This document shows, piece after piece, positions 26,184 to 32,878 of a stretch of 32,878 nucleotides of DNA (position 1 is the first letter of the stretch; every line of letters starts with the position of its first letter). The position numbers were made by a program, and so were the translations under genes. Origin of the DNA: an uncultured Methylobacter sp. (GTDB taxonomy: Bacteria; Pseudomonadota; Gammaproteobacteria; Methylococcales; Methylomonadaceae); NCBI GenBank assembly GCA_903832775.1, contig CAILCX010000022.1, positions 1 to 32,878 on the forward strand. Reading direction: 5' to 3'. Under the pieces are notes generated by a model, which saw only the letters and a program-made list of their open reading frames with translations, did not search any database and was not told the origin of the DNA.

Positions 26184-28169
26184 TTATAGTACTGCTTCTA
26201 CATTTTTGACTACGTTTTCGACAGTAAAGCCAAAGTGCTTCATCAATTCGCCGCCTGGTGCAGACTCACCAAAAGTATCGATGCCGACAACTCCACCTTC
26301 TAAACCTACATACTTACGCCAAAAATCAGTAATACCTGCTTCAATTGCAACACGTTTTACACCTGGAGTTAATACACTGTCTTTATAAGCTTGATCCTGA
26401 CGGTCGAATACATTTGTTGATGGCATTGAAACTACGCGCGCTTGAATACCTTTCTCTGCTAAGGCTGCTTGTGATTTAATTGCTAAATCAACTTCAGAAC
26501 CGGTTGCAATAAGTATAACTTGAGTATTTCCGGCTGCTTCAGAAACAACGTATGCACCTTTACGAATAGCTGCGATTTGTTCATCAGTACGCATTATAAA
26601 AGGCAAGCCCTGACGACTTAACACCAAGCTTGAAGGCCCAGTTTTACGTTCAATGGCCATTACCCAAGAAACTGCAGTTTCAGTGGTATCAGCTGGTCGC
26701 CACACATCCATATTTGGAATGTAACGCATAGCAGAAGTATTCTCAATCGGCTGATGCGTTGGACCGTCTTCCCCTTGACCAATAGAGTCATGAGTTAAAA
26801 CTGCAATAGTGCGAATTTTCATTAATGCTGACATACGCAATGCGCTTTTCGCATAATCAGAGAACATGTGGAATGTTCCACCGAATGGTAATAATCCCCC
26901 ATGCAATGCCATACCATTCATAATAGTATACATACCGAACTCACGCACACCGTAAGAGATGTAATTACCATTCTCTTTACCGCTGACATGCTTAAAGCTA
27001 CTGCAACTGGTTAAGTTGGAACCTGTTAAGTCCGCAGAACCACCTAAAAACTCAGGTAATGTTGGCGCTAATCCACCAATTACTTTTTGTGAAGATTGAC
27101 GTGTGGCAAGAGTTTCTGCTTTTTCGTTGGTTTCAGCAATTAAAGCGTCAGTAGCTGCTTTCCAATTTTCAGGTAATTCACCCGCCATACGACGTTTGAA
27201 CTCCGCTGCTAATTCTGGATATGCAGTTTCGTAGGCTGTAAATTTTGCATCCCATGCCGCTTCTGCTTTCTCACCTTTGGCTTTAGCATCCCAACCCGCA
27301 TAAACATCTTCTGGAATTATGAATGCTTCGTGATCCCAACCTAAAGCTGCTTTGGTCAAATTGATTTCTGGTTGACCCAAAGCAGATCCATGACATTCAT
27401 GTGTACCTGATTTGTTTGGCGATCCAAAACCAATAGTTGTTTTGCAGCAAATTAATGAAGGCATATCAGTCATAGCTTTAGCCATGACGATTGCTTTGGA
27501 AATTTCTTCAGGATTATGTCCGTCTACCGATAGAACGTGCCAGCCGTATGCTTCAAAACGTTTTACCGTGTCATCTGTATACCAACCCTCAATGTGACCA
27601 TCAATTGAGATACCGTTGTCATCCCAGAAAGCAATCAAATTGCCTAAACCCCAAGTACCCGCTAAAGAACAGGCTTCATGAGAGATCCCTTCCATTAAAC
27701 AGCCATCACCCATAAACACGTAGGTATGATGATCAACGATTTTATGTCCATCTTTATTGAACTGGTCGGCCAGTAGCTTTTCTGCCATTGCGAAACCAAC
27801 ACCATTCGCAATACCTTGACCTAATGGTCCGGTCGTTGTTTCAATACCTGGAGCATAACCGTACTCAGGATGTCCAGCACATTTTGAATGAAGTTGACGA
27901 AAAGAGGCCAACTCACTCATAGGCAAATCATAACCAGTCAAATGCAATAGTGAATATATCAGCATTGAACCGTGACCGTTAGAAAGAACAAAACGGTCAC
28001 GATCAGACCAATTCGGATTGGATGGATTGTGACGCAAGTGTCCATTCCACAAAACCTCGGCAATGTCTGCCATTCCCATAGGGGCACCTGGATGCCCAGA
28101 GTTTGCTTTTTGTACGGCATCCATGCTCAAAGCGCGTATGGCGTTCGCTAATTCTCTGTGCGAAGTCAT
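26184..28169 (-). CDS. tkt: Transketolase
   Basis: A thiamine-diphosphate enzyme (661 residues) transferring two-carbon units between sugar phosphates. In the RuMP cycle it regenerates the pentose acceptor for formaldehyde. Active-site histidines are H26 (SGHPGAP), H66 (SNGHGSML) and H100 (CAGHPEYG). The ThDP/metal motif begins at GDG (154-156) and runs through [11 protein letters not shown]; the pyrimidine-domain glutamate lies in [11 protein letters not shown]. Full length, with a good Shine-Dalgarno (AAGGAG, about 6 bases). It lies 137 bases after hxlB, with a hairpin in the gap, and 107 bases before the membrane-anchored repeat-protein gene. Distinguishing it from the methylotrophic yeast dihydroxyacetone synthase branch is straightforward: length and motifs are those of bacterial transketolase. 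Confidence 0.96.
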   Translation of the reverse strand: MTSHRELANAIRALSMDAVQKANSGHPGAPMGMADIAEVLWNGHLRHNPSNPNWSDRDRFVLSNGHGSMLIYSLLHLTGYDLPMSELASFRQLHSKCAGHPEYGYAPGIETTTGPLGQGIANGVGFAMAEKLLADQFNKDGHKIVDHHTYVFMGDGCLMEGISHEACSLAGTWGLGNLIAFWDDNGISIDGHIEGWYTDDTVKRFEAYGWHVLSVDGHNPEEISKAIVMAKAMTDMPSLICCKTTIGFGSPNKSGTHECHGSALGQPEINLTKAALGWDHEAFIIPEDVYAGWDAKAKGEKAEAAWDAKFTAYETAYPELAAEFKRRMAGELPENWKAATDALIAETNEKAETLATRQSSQKVIGGLAPTLPEFLGGSADLTGSNLTSCSSFKHVSGKENGNYISYGVREFGMYTIMNGMALHGGLLPFGGTFHMFSDYAKSALRMSALMKIRTIAVLTHDSIGQGEDGPTHQPIENTSAMRYIPNMDVWRPADTTETAVSWVMAIERKTGPSSLVLSRQGLPFIMRTDEQIAAIRKGAYVVSEAAGNTQVILIATGSEVDLAIKSQAALAEKGIQARVVSMPSTNVFDRQDQAYKDSVLTPGVKRVAIEAGITDFWRKYVGLEGGVVGIDTFGESAPGGELMKHFGFTVENVVKNVEAVL

Positions 28170-28272
28170 ATTCTTCTCCTTACTATTGATAGATTACTAA
28201 ATGGTGACTCTTCAGTCTGAATGACCTTGTCACGAAATATTCTTTCGGCGTTTTTACCTTAATTAAGGGTTA

Positions 28273-28298
28273 GAACGAGTGGTCATCGCCACTCGTTC
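28273..28298 (-). terminator. Perfect hairpin just after hxlB, terminator or attenuator
   Basis: GAACGAGTGG (28273-28282) and CCACTCGTTC (28289-28298) form a perfect 10-bp stem with a 6-base loop, 8 bases past the hxlB stop. The minus-strand sequence beyond it (TAACCCTTAATT) lacks a U tract, so partial termination or protection of the hxlA-hxlB mRNA is as likely as full termination. Confidence 0.55.
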
Positions 28299-28306
28299 CT
28301 GTGCCA

Positions 28307-28840
28307 CTATTCTAGATTAGCGTGCCTTTCTCTCATTATTTCTTCAGGAATTCCTTTTTCATGAATAATATGTGAAATAGTTGCTTCCAAAAATAACAAG
28401 GTAGATAGCTCAAAAACAGTTCCCATGGGCATGCCTAAAACTTTACCATAAAGCTCCTGCTTGCCTACTTGAAATACGTCATCTGCAAGATCACCGATTG
28501 TTGAATCGTCTTTTGCAGATATCAGAACTATATTTGCACCTACTTTTTTTGCATTTTTGGTAAATGCTATTAATTGCTCAGTCTCTCCAGATCCGGAAAT
28601 AATGATCAATAAATCACCGCTTTTAATGCTTGGCGTCACAATTTCACCTACGACACTTACATCGTAGCCACCATGGACGAGTCTCATCGCAAAAAAATTG
28701 CCTACTAACTTCGAACGTCCAGCGCCAGCGATAAATATGCGCTTGGCGTTATCAAGCAACTCCGTCAACTTTGCATCATACGTATCATCTGTAGCTTCAA
28801 GAACACCTGAAATCTTTTCTATGATAAGTTGCTGATGCAT
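28307..28840 (-). CDS. hxlB: 6-phospho-3-hexuloisomerase
   Basis: The second enzyme of the RuMP formaldehyde-fixation pair, converting D-arabino-3-hexulose 6-phosphate to fructose 6-phosphate in the cytoplasm. At 177 residues it is essentially one SIS (sugar isomerase) domain: RIFIAGAGRSKLVGNFFAMR, then SGDLLIIISGSGETEQL, then a C-terminal helix ending in PEEIMRERHANLE. Length and motifs match the archaeal/bacterial PHI family. It begins 2 bases after the hxlA stop, so the two are co-transcribed and probably translationally coupled. They are separate genes here, not the hps-phi fusion found in some methylotrophs. Confidence 0.94.
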   Translation of the reverse strand: MHQQLIIEKISGVLEATDDTYDAKLTELLDNAKRIFIAGAGRSKLVGNFFAMRLVHGGYDVSVVGEIVTPSIKSGDLLIIISGSGETEQLIAFTKNAKKVGANIVLISAKDDSTIGDLADDVFQVGKQELYGKVLGMPMGTVFELSTLLFLEATISHIIHEKGIPEEIMRERHANLE

Positions 28841-28842
28841 AA

Positions 28843-29484
28843 TTATACCGCGTCAACCAATTCGCGAATTTCACGTGCTGCATCTGCAGGAGAAGCCGCA
28901 CCATAAATTGCCGCGCCAACAACGATGATGTTTGCACCCGCTCTAACTACGTCTTGTACAGTTGAAGCTTTGATACCGCCAGCTACTGAAATTCTTACAG
29001 GCAAGCCCAATGATGCGATATCAGTCAAATCAGCAAAAGGTGTGTGACCAGCTGCTTGTGCGTCTAGACCTGTGTGGATACCCATGATGTGAGCGCCAGC
29101 TTCACAAGTAGCTCTTGCACAAGCGACTTTATCACCAACGTTAATCAAATCAATTTGAGCTTCTGCTCCATATGCGTTGGCTGCTTTAATAACGCCAGCA
29201 CAAGTAGCAAGACCAGAAACACCTAATACTGTACAGATATCAGCACCTGCAGCGTAAAAAGGAGTTGCTTCGTACTCGCCAGCGTCCATAGTTTTAAGGT
29301 CAACTAACAATAATTTATCTGGGAATCTTGCTTTAAGCTCTCTAACCAGATTAACACCATTGTGTTTAATACAAGGTGTTCCGATTTCAAAAATGTCAAC
29401 ATGCGGCGCTACTAATGTGGCCAATGCGACAGTTTGGTCGAAATCTAATGAATCTAATGCCATTTGTATTAATGGTTTTGCCAT
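28843..29484 (-). CDS. hxlA: 3-hexulose-6-phosphate synthase
   Basis: The formaldehyde-fixing enzyme of the RuMP pathway: formaldehyde plus ribulose 5-phosphate gives D-arabino-3-hexulose 6-phosphate. It is 213 residues, a single (beta/alpha)8 barrel of the orotidine-monophosphate-decarboxylase superfamily. The Mg2+-binding and catalytic DxKxxD motif is D62-K64-D67 in LVDLKTMDAGEYEA; the phosphate-binding end has SVAGGIKAST and NIIVVGAAIYGA. The Shine-Dalgarno CGGAG lies about 8 bases before the ATG, and a promoter with a perfect -35 box lies some 70-95 bases upstream. It heads the cluster hxlA-hxlB-tkt-repeat proteins-tal and is the main reason for calling the organism a methylotroph. Confidence 0.96.
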   Translation of the reverse strand: MAKPLIQMALDSLDFDQTVALATLVAPHVDIFEIGTPCIKHNGVNLVRELKARFPDKLLLVDLKTMDAGEYEATPFYAAGADICTVLGVSGLATCAGVIKAANAYGAEAQIDLINVGDKVACARATCEAGAHIMGIHTGLDAQAAGHTPFADLTDIASLGLPVRISVAGGIKASTVQDVVRAGANIIVVGAAIYGAASPADAAREIRELVDAV

Positions 29485-29552
29485 GATGCGTGCTCCGATG
29501 GGTTATAGTAATAGTTATAATTTTAGTTACTTACTCTTAATGCGAATGCAAC

Positions 29553-29580
29553 TTTAAAGTAGAAAGGGGACAGATGTCAA
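29553..29580 (-). promoter_or_regulatory. Predicted hxlA promoter
   Basis: On the minus strand a perfect TTGACA (-35) is separated by 16 bases from TTTAAA (-10, 4 of 6). The implied start of transcription leaves a leader of about 60 bases before hxlA. A consensus -35 suits a gene expected to be strongly expressed; the -10 is weaker. Confidence 0.45.
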
Positions 29581-29590
29581 TGCCCAATGC

Positions 29591-29725
29591 TCAATGTTCT
29601 GAGTTGAGACATGTATAACAGCTGAATGGACCGTTTATTCCAAGTTGCTTTAATCTGTTTAAAGCCACGTTCTCGGACCTTTCATCACCTTTACTCCTAA
29701 CCACAAAACCCATTTTTTTCAACAT
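29591..29725 (-). CDS. Small hypothetical protein upstream of hxlA, 44 residues with CxxC
   Basis: An ORF encoding 44 residues, beginning MLKKMGFVVRSKGDERSENV and containing CYTC near the C-terminus (residues 37-40). GAGG lies 8 bases before the chosen ATG. An alternative ATG two codons earlier is too close to it. The composition is that of a soluble, basic protein with one C-x-x-C pair that could bind metal or form a disulfide. I recognise no family. It is in the hxlA orientation and ends just upstream of the hxlA promoter. It could be a real small gene or the decayed tail of a longer one. Confidence 0.4.
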   Translation of the reverse strand: MLKKMGFVVRSKGDERSENVALNRLKQLGINGPFSCYTCLNSEH

Positions 29726-29907
29726 TCCCATAACCTCTTTTTTAAGCTCTAAATTTTATATAAGTCATTATTTTAACTACAAACAATCTACTGATAACAT
29801 CAAAAATATTACACTGATTTTTTGTACAACGCATGGCATTATCTATCAATCTAACGCCATAAATATCGAAAACCGAATCAATTGTTCGCGCCTTATACGA
29901 TGTAATT

Positions 29908-29913
29908 TATAAT
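29908..29913 (+). promoter_or_regulatory. Consensus -10 box of the HAD-IIA gene
   Basis: TATAAT matches the consensus fully and lies 32 bases before the start codon. No good -35 is found at 17 bases; TTGTTC occurs at a 20-base spacing. Moderate support only. Confidence 0.35.
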
Positions 29914-29945
29914 GTCATAAACAAACAATAGCGAGACATAACCTG

Positions 29946-30776
29946 ATGACCCCTTTTACTAATATTAGTGCTTTGATAATCGATATGGATGGTGTTCTAT
30001 GGCATGGTGACCAACCTATGCCCGGATTGCGCGACTTTTTCCAAACTCTACGCGACCAGCAAATCCCCTTTATTCTTGCAACTAACAATGCCCGCTCTAC
30101 TCAAGATCAATATGTCATTAAATTGGCACAAATGGGCGTAGAAGTATCTCCCAATGAAATCCTGACATCCAGTATGGCAACAGCACTATACTTGGCAGAG
30201 AATTTTAATCCGTCAACTACTCGCATATTTGTCATAGGTGAAGAGGGAGCCAGACAACCACTTACAGAGCGTGGCTTCACTTTAACTGATCTCTATGAGT
30301 TAAACGATGACAAAACCAACCCCAAAATGGGCGCTGACATTGTGGTCTGCGGAATGGATCAAAAACTATCTTGGGACAAGCTGGCAACTGCAACCTTAAA
30401 TATTAGAGCTGGTGCCAAATTCGTTGGCACCAATGCCGATACAACATTACCTACAGAACGCGGACTCACCCATGGGAACGGGGCAATTCTGGCAGCTTTG
30501 GAAGCCGCTACCGGTGTAACTCCTATTATTATTGGCAAACCGGAACCCATTATTTACCAACAAGCACTCGCTTTACTTGGTGTCGACCCCGATCTCACAA
30601 TTGCGATTGGCGATCGTCTGGAGACCGACATTCTTGGTGCAGTCCGTGCCGGCATTCGTAGCCTCATGGTTTTAACCGGTGTATCTACTGAAGAAGACTT
30701 TAATACAACAGATTATCGACCAACCTGGGTCATGCATGATATTCGTGCAGTGACAGAAGCATTAAAAAATCTCTAA
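29946..30776 (+). CDS. HAD-IIA family sugar-phosphate phosphatase (NagD-like)
   Basis: A 276-residue cytoplasmic hydrolase of the HAD subfamily IIA. Nucleophile D13 and D15 are in LIIDMDGVLWHGDQPMPG, motif II is ILATNNARST, the motif III lysine is in IIIGKPEPIIYQQAL, and motif IV is IAIGDRLETDILGA. The large C2-type cap between motifs II and III includes GTNADTTLPTERGL, typical of NagD, p-nitrophenylphosphatase and phosphoglycolate-phosphatase-like enzymes. The true substrate is unknown. The gene is divergent from hxlA and 88 bases upstream of dhaK in the same orientation, so it may share a transcript and act on a small sugar or triose phosphate. Confidence 0.86.
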   Translation: MTPFTNISALIIDMDGVLWHGDQPMPGLRDFFQTLRDQQIPFILATNNARSTQDQYVIKLAQMGVEVSPNEILTSSMATALYLAENFNPSTTRIFVIGEEGARQPLTERGFTLTDLYELNDDKTNPKMGADIVVCGMDQKLSWDKLATATLNIRAGAKFVGTNADTTLPTERGLTHGNGAILAALEAATGVTPIIIGKPEPIIYQQALALLGVDPDLTIAIGDRLETDILGAVRAGIRSLMVLTGVSTEEDFNTTDYRPTWVMHDIRAVTEALKNL

Positions 30777-30864
30777 CACTCACTTCTGTTCTGTAATGAA
30801 TTCAATTAATGTGTCATTTGGCACGCAGCATGAAACCACCCCTGCTTAACTTTAAGGAAAGTTC

Positions 30865-31854
30865 ATGAAAAAATTCATCAATAGCTCCGATACCTTACTA
30901 GACGAAAGCTTGTCAGGTTTTGCAAAAGCGCATGCTGATATTATTCAACTCAGCCGCCAACCTTATTTCGTCAAACGTAACATAGCCACCTTACCTGGCA
31001 AAGTTACCTTAATTTCAGGTGGCGGCTCAGGCCATGAACCCTTACATACCGGTTTTGTTGGCTTTGGAATGCTAGATGCCGCTTGTCCCGGACAAATATT
31101 CACCTCCCCTACCCCAGACCAAATGCTTGCCGCGGCACATTCTGTTGAAAATGGCGGTGGGGTTTTATTCATAGTCAAAAACTATGCGGGCGATGTCATG
31201 AATTTCGAGATTGCAGCTGAAATGCTGGATTGTCAGAATGACACACTATTAATCAGCGATGACATTTCCTTTGCTAAAACTCACAGCACCGGTCGACGCG
31301 GCGTTGCCGGCACATTGATTCTGGAGAAAATTGTCGGCGCCGCCGCACAACAAGGTTCCGATTTGGCAGCTTGTAAGTCATTAGGTGATAGAGTCAATCT
31401 TGTTACTGCGTCCATGGGTGTAGCTTTGAGCAGTTGCACTGTGCCTGCTTTGGGCAAGCCGACTTTTGAGCTCAGCGAGAACGAAATCGAAATGGGCGTA
31501 GGTATTCATGGTGAACGCGGTCGTGAACGCATGGCTTTAAGCTCCGCAACCGAAATCGTAGACTATCTAACCAAAGCAATTGACATCGAGCTCAAACCTC
31601 AAAGTGGCCAAACGGCTTTACTGCATGTAAACGGCTTTGGGGCAACGCCACTAATGGAACTGCATTTAATCTATGAACTAGCCTCGCAACACTGGGAAAA
31701 ATCCGGCATTACCATTAGCAGGTCCCTGGTTGGAAACTACACCACCTCCTTGGACATGGCCGGCTGTTCAATTACCTTAAGTTTACTTGATGAAGAAATG
31801 CTCCGACTTTGGGATGCGCCTGTTCATACTGCGGCTTTAAGATGGGGTTGCTAA
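30865..31854 (+). CDS. dhaK: Dihydroxyacetone kinase, DhaK subunit
   Basis: The substrate-binding subunit of dihydroxyacetone kinase (329 residues), which holds dihydroxyacetone covalently as a hemiaminal on a histidine. The signature SGGGSGHEPLHTGFVGFGML (51-70) and SPTPDQM are present. Active-site D109 is in NYAGDVMN and the substrate-binding histidine is H215 in GIHGERGRERM. Shine-Dalgarno AAGGA lies 7 bases before the ATG. The gene ends in a 4-base overlap with the stop of dhaL on the opposite strand, an unusual layout since dhaK and dhaL are normally co-directional. No dhaM (PTS phosphoryl donor) is seen. Related ketose or tetrulose kinases use the same fold, so the substrate is not certain. 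Confidence 0.92.
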   Translation: MKKFINSSDTLLDESLSGFAKAHADIIQLSRQPYFVKRNIATLPGKVTLISGGGSGHEPLHTGFVGFGMLDAACPGQIFTSPTPDQMLAAAHSVENGGGVLFIVKNYAGDVMNFEIAAEMLDCQNDTLLISDDISFAKTHSTGRRGVAGTLILEKIVGAAAQQGSDLAACKSLGDRVNLVTASMGVALSSCTVPALGKPTFELSENEIEMGVGIHGERGRERMALSSATEIVDYLTKAIDIELKPQSGQTALLHVNGFGATPLMELHLIYELASQHWEKSGITISRSLVGNYTTSLDMAGCSITLSLLDEEMLRLWDAPVHTAALRWGC

Positions 31855-32516
31855 GACTCTAATTGCTCTTTAAGAATCTCAATCACCGCACAAATCATTA
31901 ACTGACTGGTTTTAGCACCCGCATCAATATGTCCACGACTGCGTTCCTCCAAAAAAGAAGCGCGTCCCTGGGTAGCCAGCATATTTTTAGTGGACTCCAT
32001 GCCCGTTATTGCTGTTAGCACAACATTATCCAGAACCTCTGTTATTACAACGCACTTACTTGCATCGCACCGAAGACTTTCTGCAACAGGAATTAACACG
32101 TCCAGCATGGTTTTCTGACCTGCATCAGATTTACCACGTTTTTTGACTGCTTCAACGCCACTGGCAAATATCACGGCAAAATCCTGCAAGTTTATCGACC
32201 GCCCTACTTCGCCTATTACAAACTGTTCTCTTGCCGCTTTACTCATCGCAACAAATAAAGTGCCAAACAAAGAGCCTGAGGCACCACCGACCGACGTCAT
32301 TAAAGTCATACCCATTTTCTGCCAGGCCATAATCCAATCAAGCTGAGCAAGTTCGGCACTTTGAGCAGCCAGCGCTTTAAGGCCTCGCTGTAAATTAATC
32401 ACATGATCACCATCGCCGATAGCCTGATCCAGAGCAGTTACCTCTTCTGCATTGATGTCGATAGTATTGTTTATTGCCTTAAACAGGTCGGTTAATAAGG
32501 TGGGTTCAATTTGCAT
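31851..32516 (-). CDS. dhaL: Dihydroxyacetone kinase, DhaL subunit
   Basis: The nucleotide-binding subunit of dihydroxyacetone kinase (221 residues). The Mg2+-nucleotide-binding aspartates are in DQAIGDGDHVINLQRG, and the phosphate loop in SVGGASGSLFGT. GKSDAGQKTMLDVL and RSRGHIDAGAKTS complete the all-helical DhaL barrel. I chose ATG at 32516, because GGAG sits 6 bases before it; an in-frame ATG at 32534 would place the Shine-Dalgarno inside the coding region. It converges on dhaK, with the two stops overlapping. Without DhaM in sight, the subunit may use ATP directly or a donor encoded elsewhere. Confidence 0.91.
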   Translation of the reverse strand: MQIEPTLLTDLFKAINNTIDINAEEVTALDQAIGDGDHVINLQRGLKALAAQSAELAQLDWIMAWQKMGMTLMTSVGGASGSLFGTLFVAMSKAAREQFVIGEVGRSINLQDFAVIFASGVEAVKKRGKSDAGQKTMLDVLIPVAESLRCDASKCVVITEVLDNVVLTAITGMESTKNMLATQGRASFLEERSRGHIDAGAKTSQLMICAVIEILKEQLES

Positions 32517-32774
32517 GATATTCTCCAAATCCAAAAATATTCACAACCCTCGCCTAATCAATCTTAGCTAACAAAGGTTGTCACAGGTTAAGCCATCTTG
32601 AATCACTGACCCTATTAACCTTCATGTTAATATAGCTTGATAAAATCATCGACAAAAGTTATGGTTCGCGCCAATTAAAAGACACAGATGACTCTTGTCT
32701 TCGGCTCTAAAAATCTTAAAACGCCGCGTCATCTTAACTAAAATATCTAACACTCACATCTCAAGGTTCTATTA

Positions 32775-32878
32775 ATGCCCATTTCGCTCGTCGTTCTTGA
32801 AAGCATAATCCGCGAAGCCGGTTCTATCGCCATGACTCATTTTAAGGATCTGAAAAATCTGGAGGTAACCAAAAAAAG
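32775..32878 (+). CDS. Inositol monophosphatase family protein, 5' end only
   Basis: The first 34 codons of a gene cut by the window edge. MPISLVVLESIIREAGSIAM followed by THFKDL resembles the N-terminal helix of inositol-monophosphatase-fold enzymes (SuhB, CysQ and relatives), where I-x-x-A-G-x-x-A is conserved. The catalytic motifs lie outside the window, so the family is a reasonable guess and the member cannot be named. No clear Shine-Dalgarno was seen. It is divergent from dhaL with 258 bases between the starts. Confidence 0.55.
   Translation, partial: MPISLVVLESIIREAGSIAMTHFKDLKNLEVTKK

Larger units (their letters stand above)
29485..29945. other. Intergenic region between hxlA and the divergent HAD-IIA gene
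   Basis: A 461-bp divergent region. It contains the hxlA promoter (29553-29580), a 44-codon minus-strand ORF (29591-29725) and a perfect -10 box (TATAAT, 29908-29913) facing the HAD-IIA gene. The rest (about 29730-29890) is AT-rich with nothing recognised. Confidence 0.5.

Overview
The window looks like chromosomal DNA of a gammaproteobacterial methylotroph, most likely a Methylococcales methanotroph with a moderately AT-rich genome. The evidence is a ribulose monophosphate (RuMP) cluster (3-hexulose-6-phosphate synthase, 6-phospho-3-hexuloisomerase, transketolase, class I transaldolase) alongside typical gammaproteobacterial neighbourhoods: recC-recB-recD, rluC divergent from rne, and a PhoP/PhoQ-like pair. 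No methane monooxygenase or methanol dehydrogenase gene is present, so methanotrophy is inferred. No rRNA, tRNA, CRISPR array, prophage or intact insertion sequence was seen.

Layout. 1-2226: a plus-strand HDOD-REC-GGDEF signalling protein. 2276-3259: a minus-strand DUF4062 protein, then about 550 bp of gene-free DNA holding a possible IS relic. 3813-12903: recC, recB and recD on the minus strand, joined by ATGA overlaps. 13368-15787: a PepSY protein, an OmpR-family regulator and a PhoQ-like kinase, probably one operon. 15879-18447: rluC, a HAD phosphatase and an S49 peptidase, tightly packed. 18947-21388: rne, divergent from rluC and followed by a clear terminator-like hairpin. 22101-22619: a DUF1097 membrane protein. 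22916-29484 (minus strand): hxlA, hxlB, tkt, two unrecognised repeat-protein genes, then tal. 29591-29725: a small unrecognised ORF. 29946-32516: a HAD-IIA phosphatase and dhaK on the plus strand, with dhaL convergent on the minus strand. The right edge holds the start of an inositol-monophosphatase-like gene.

The RuMP genes form a pathway: HxlA condenses formaldehyde with ribulose 5-phosphate, HxlB makes fructose 6-phosphate, and transketolase and transaldolase regenerate the acceptor. DhaK/DhaL could phosphorylate dihydroxyacetone, which transketolases can form as a side product from formaldehyde.

The most unusual content is the gene pair between tkt and tal. Both proteins carry a short repeated motif (S/T-G-V-x-K/R-Y-L/V/M). 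One has 15 clear copies and no membrane segment. The other has a signal peptide, one membrane span and four copies on the predicted cytoplasmic side. I do not recognise this family. A scaffold or membrane-tethering role for RuMP enzymes is a hypothesis drawn from position and architecture only.
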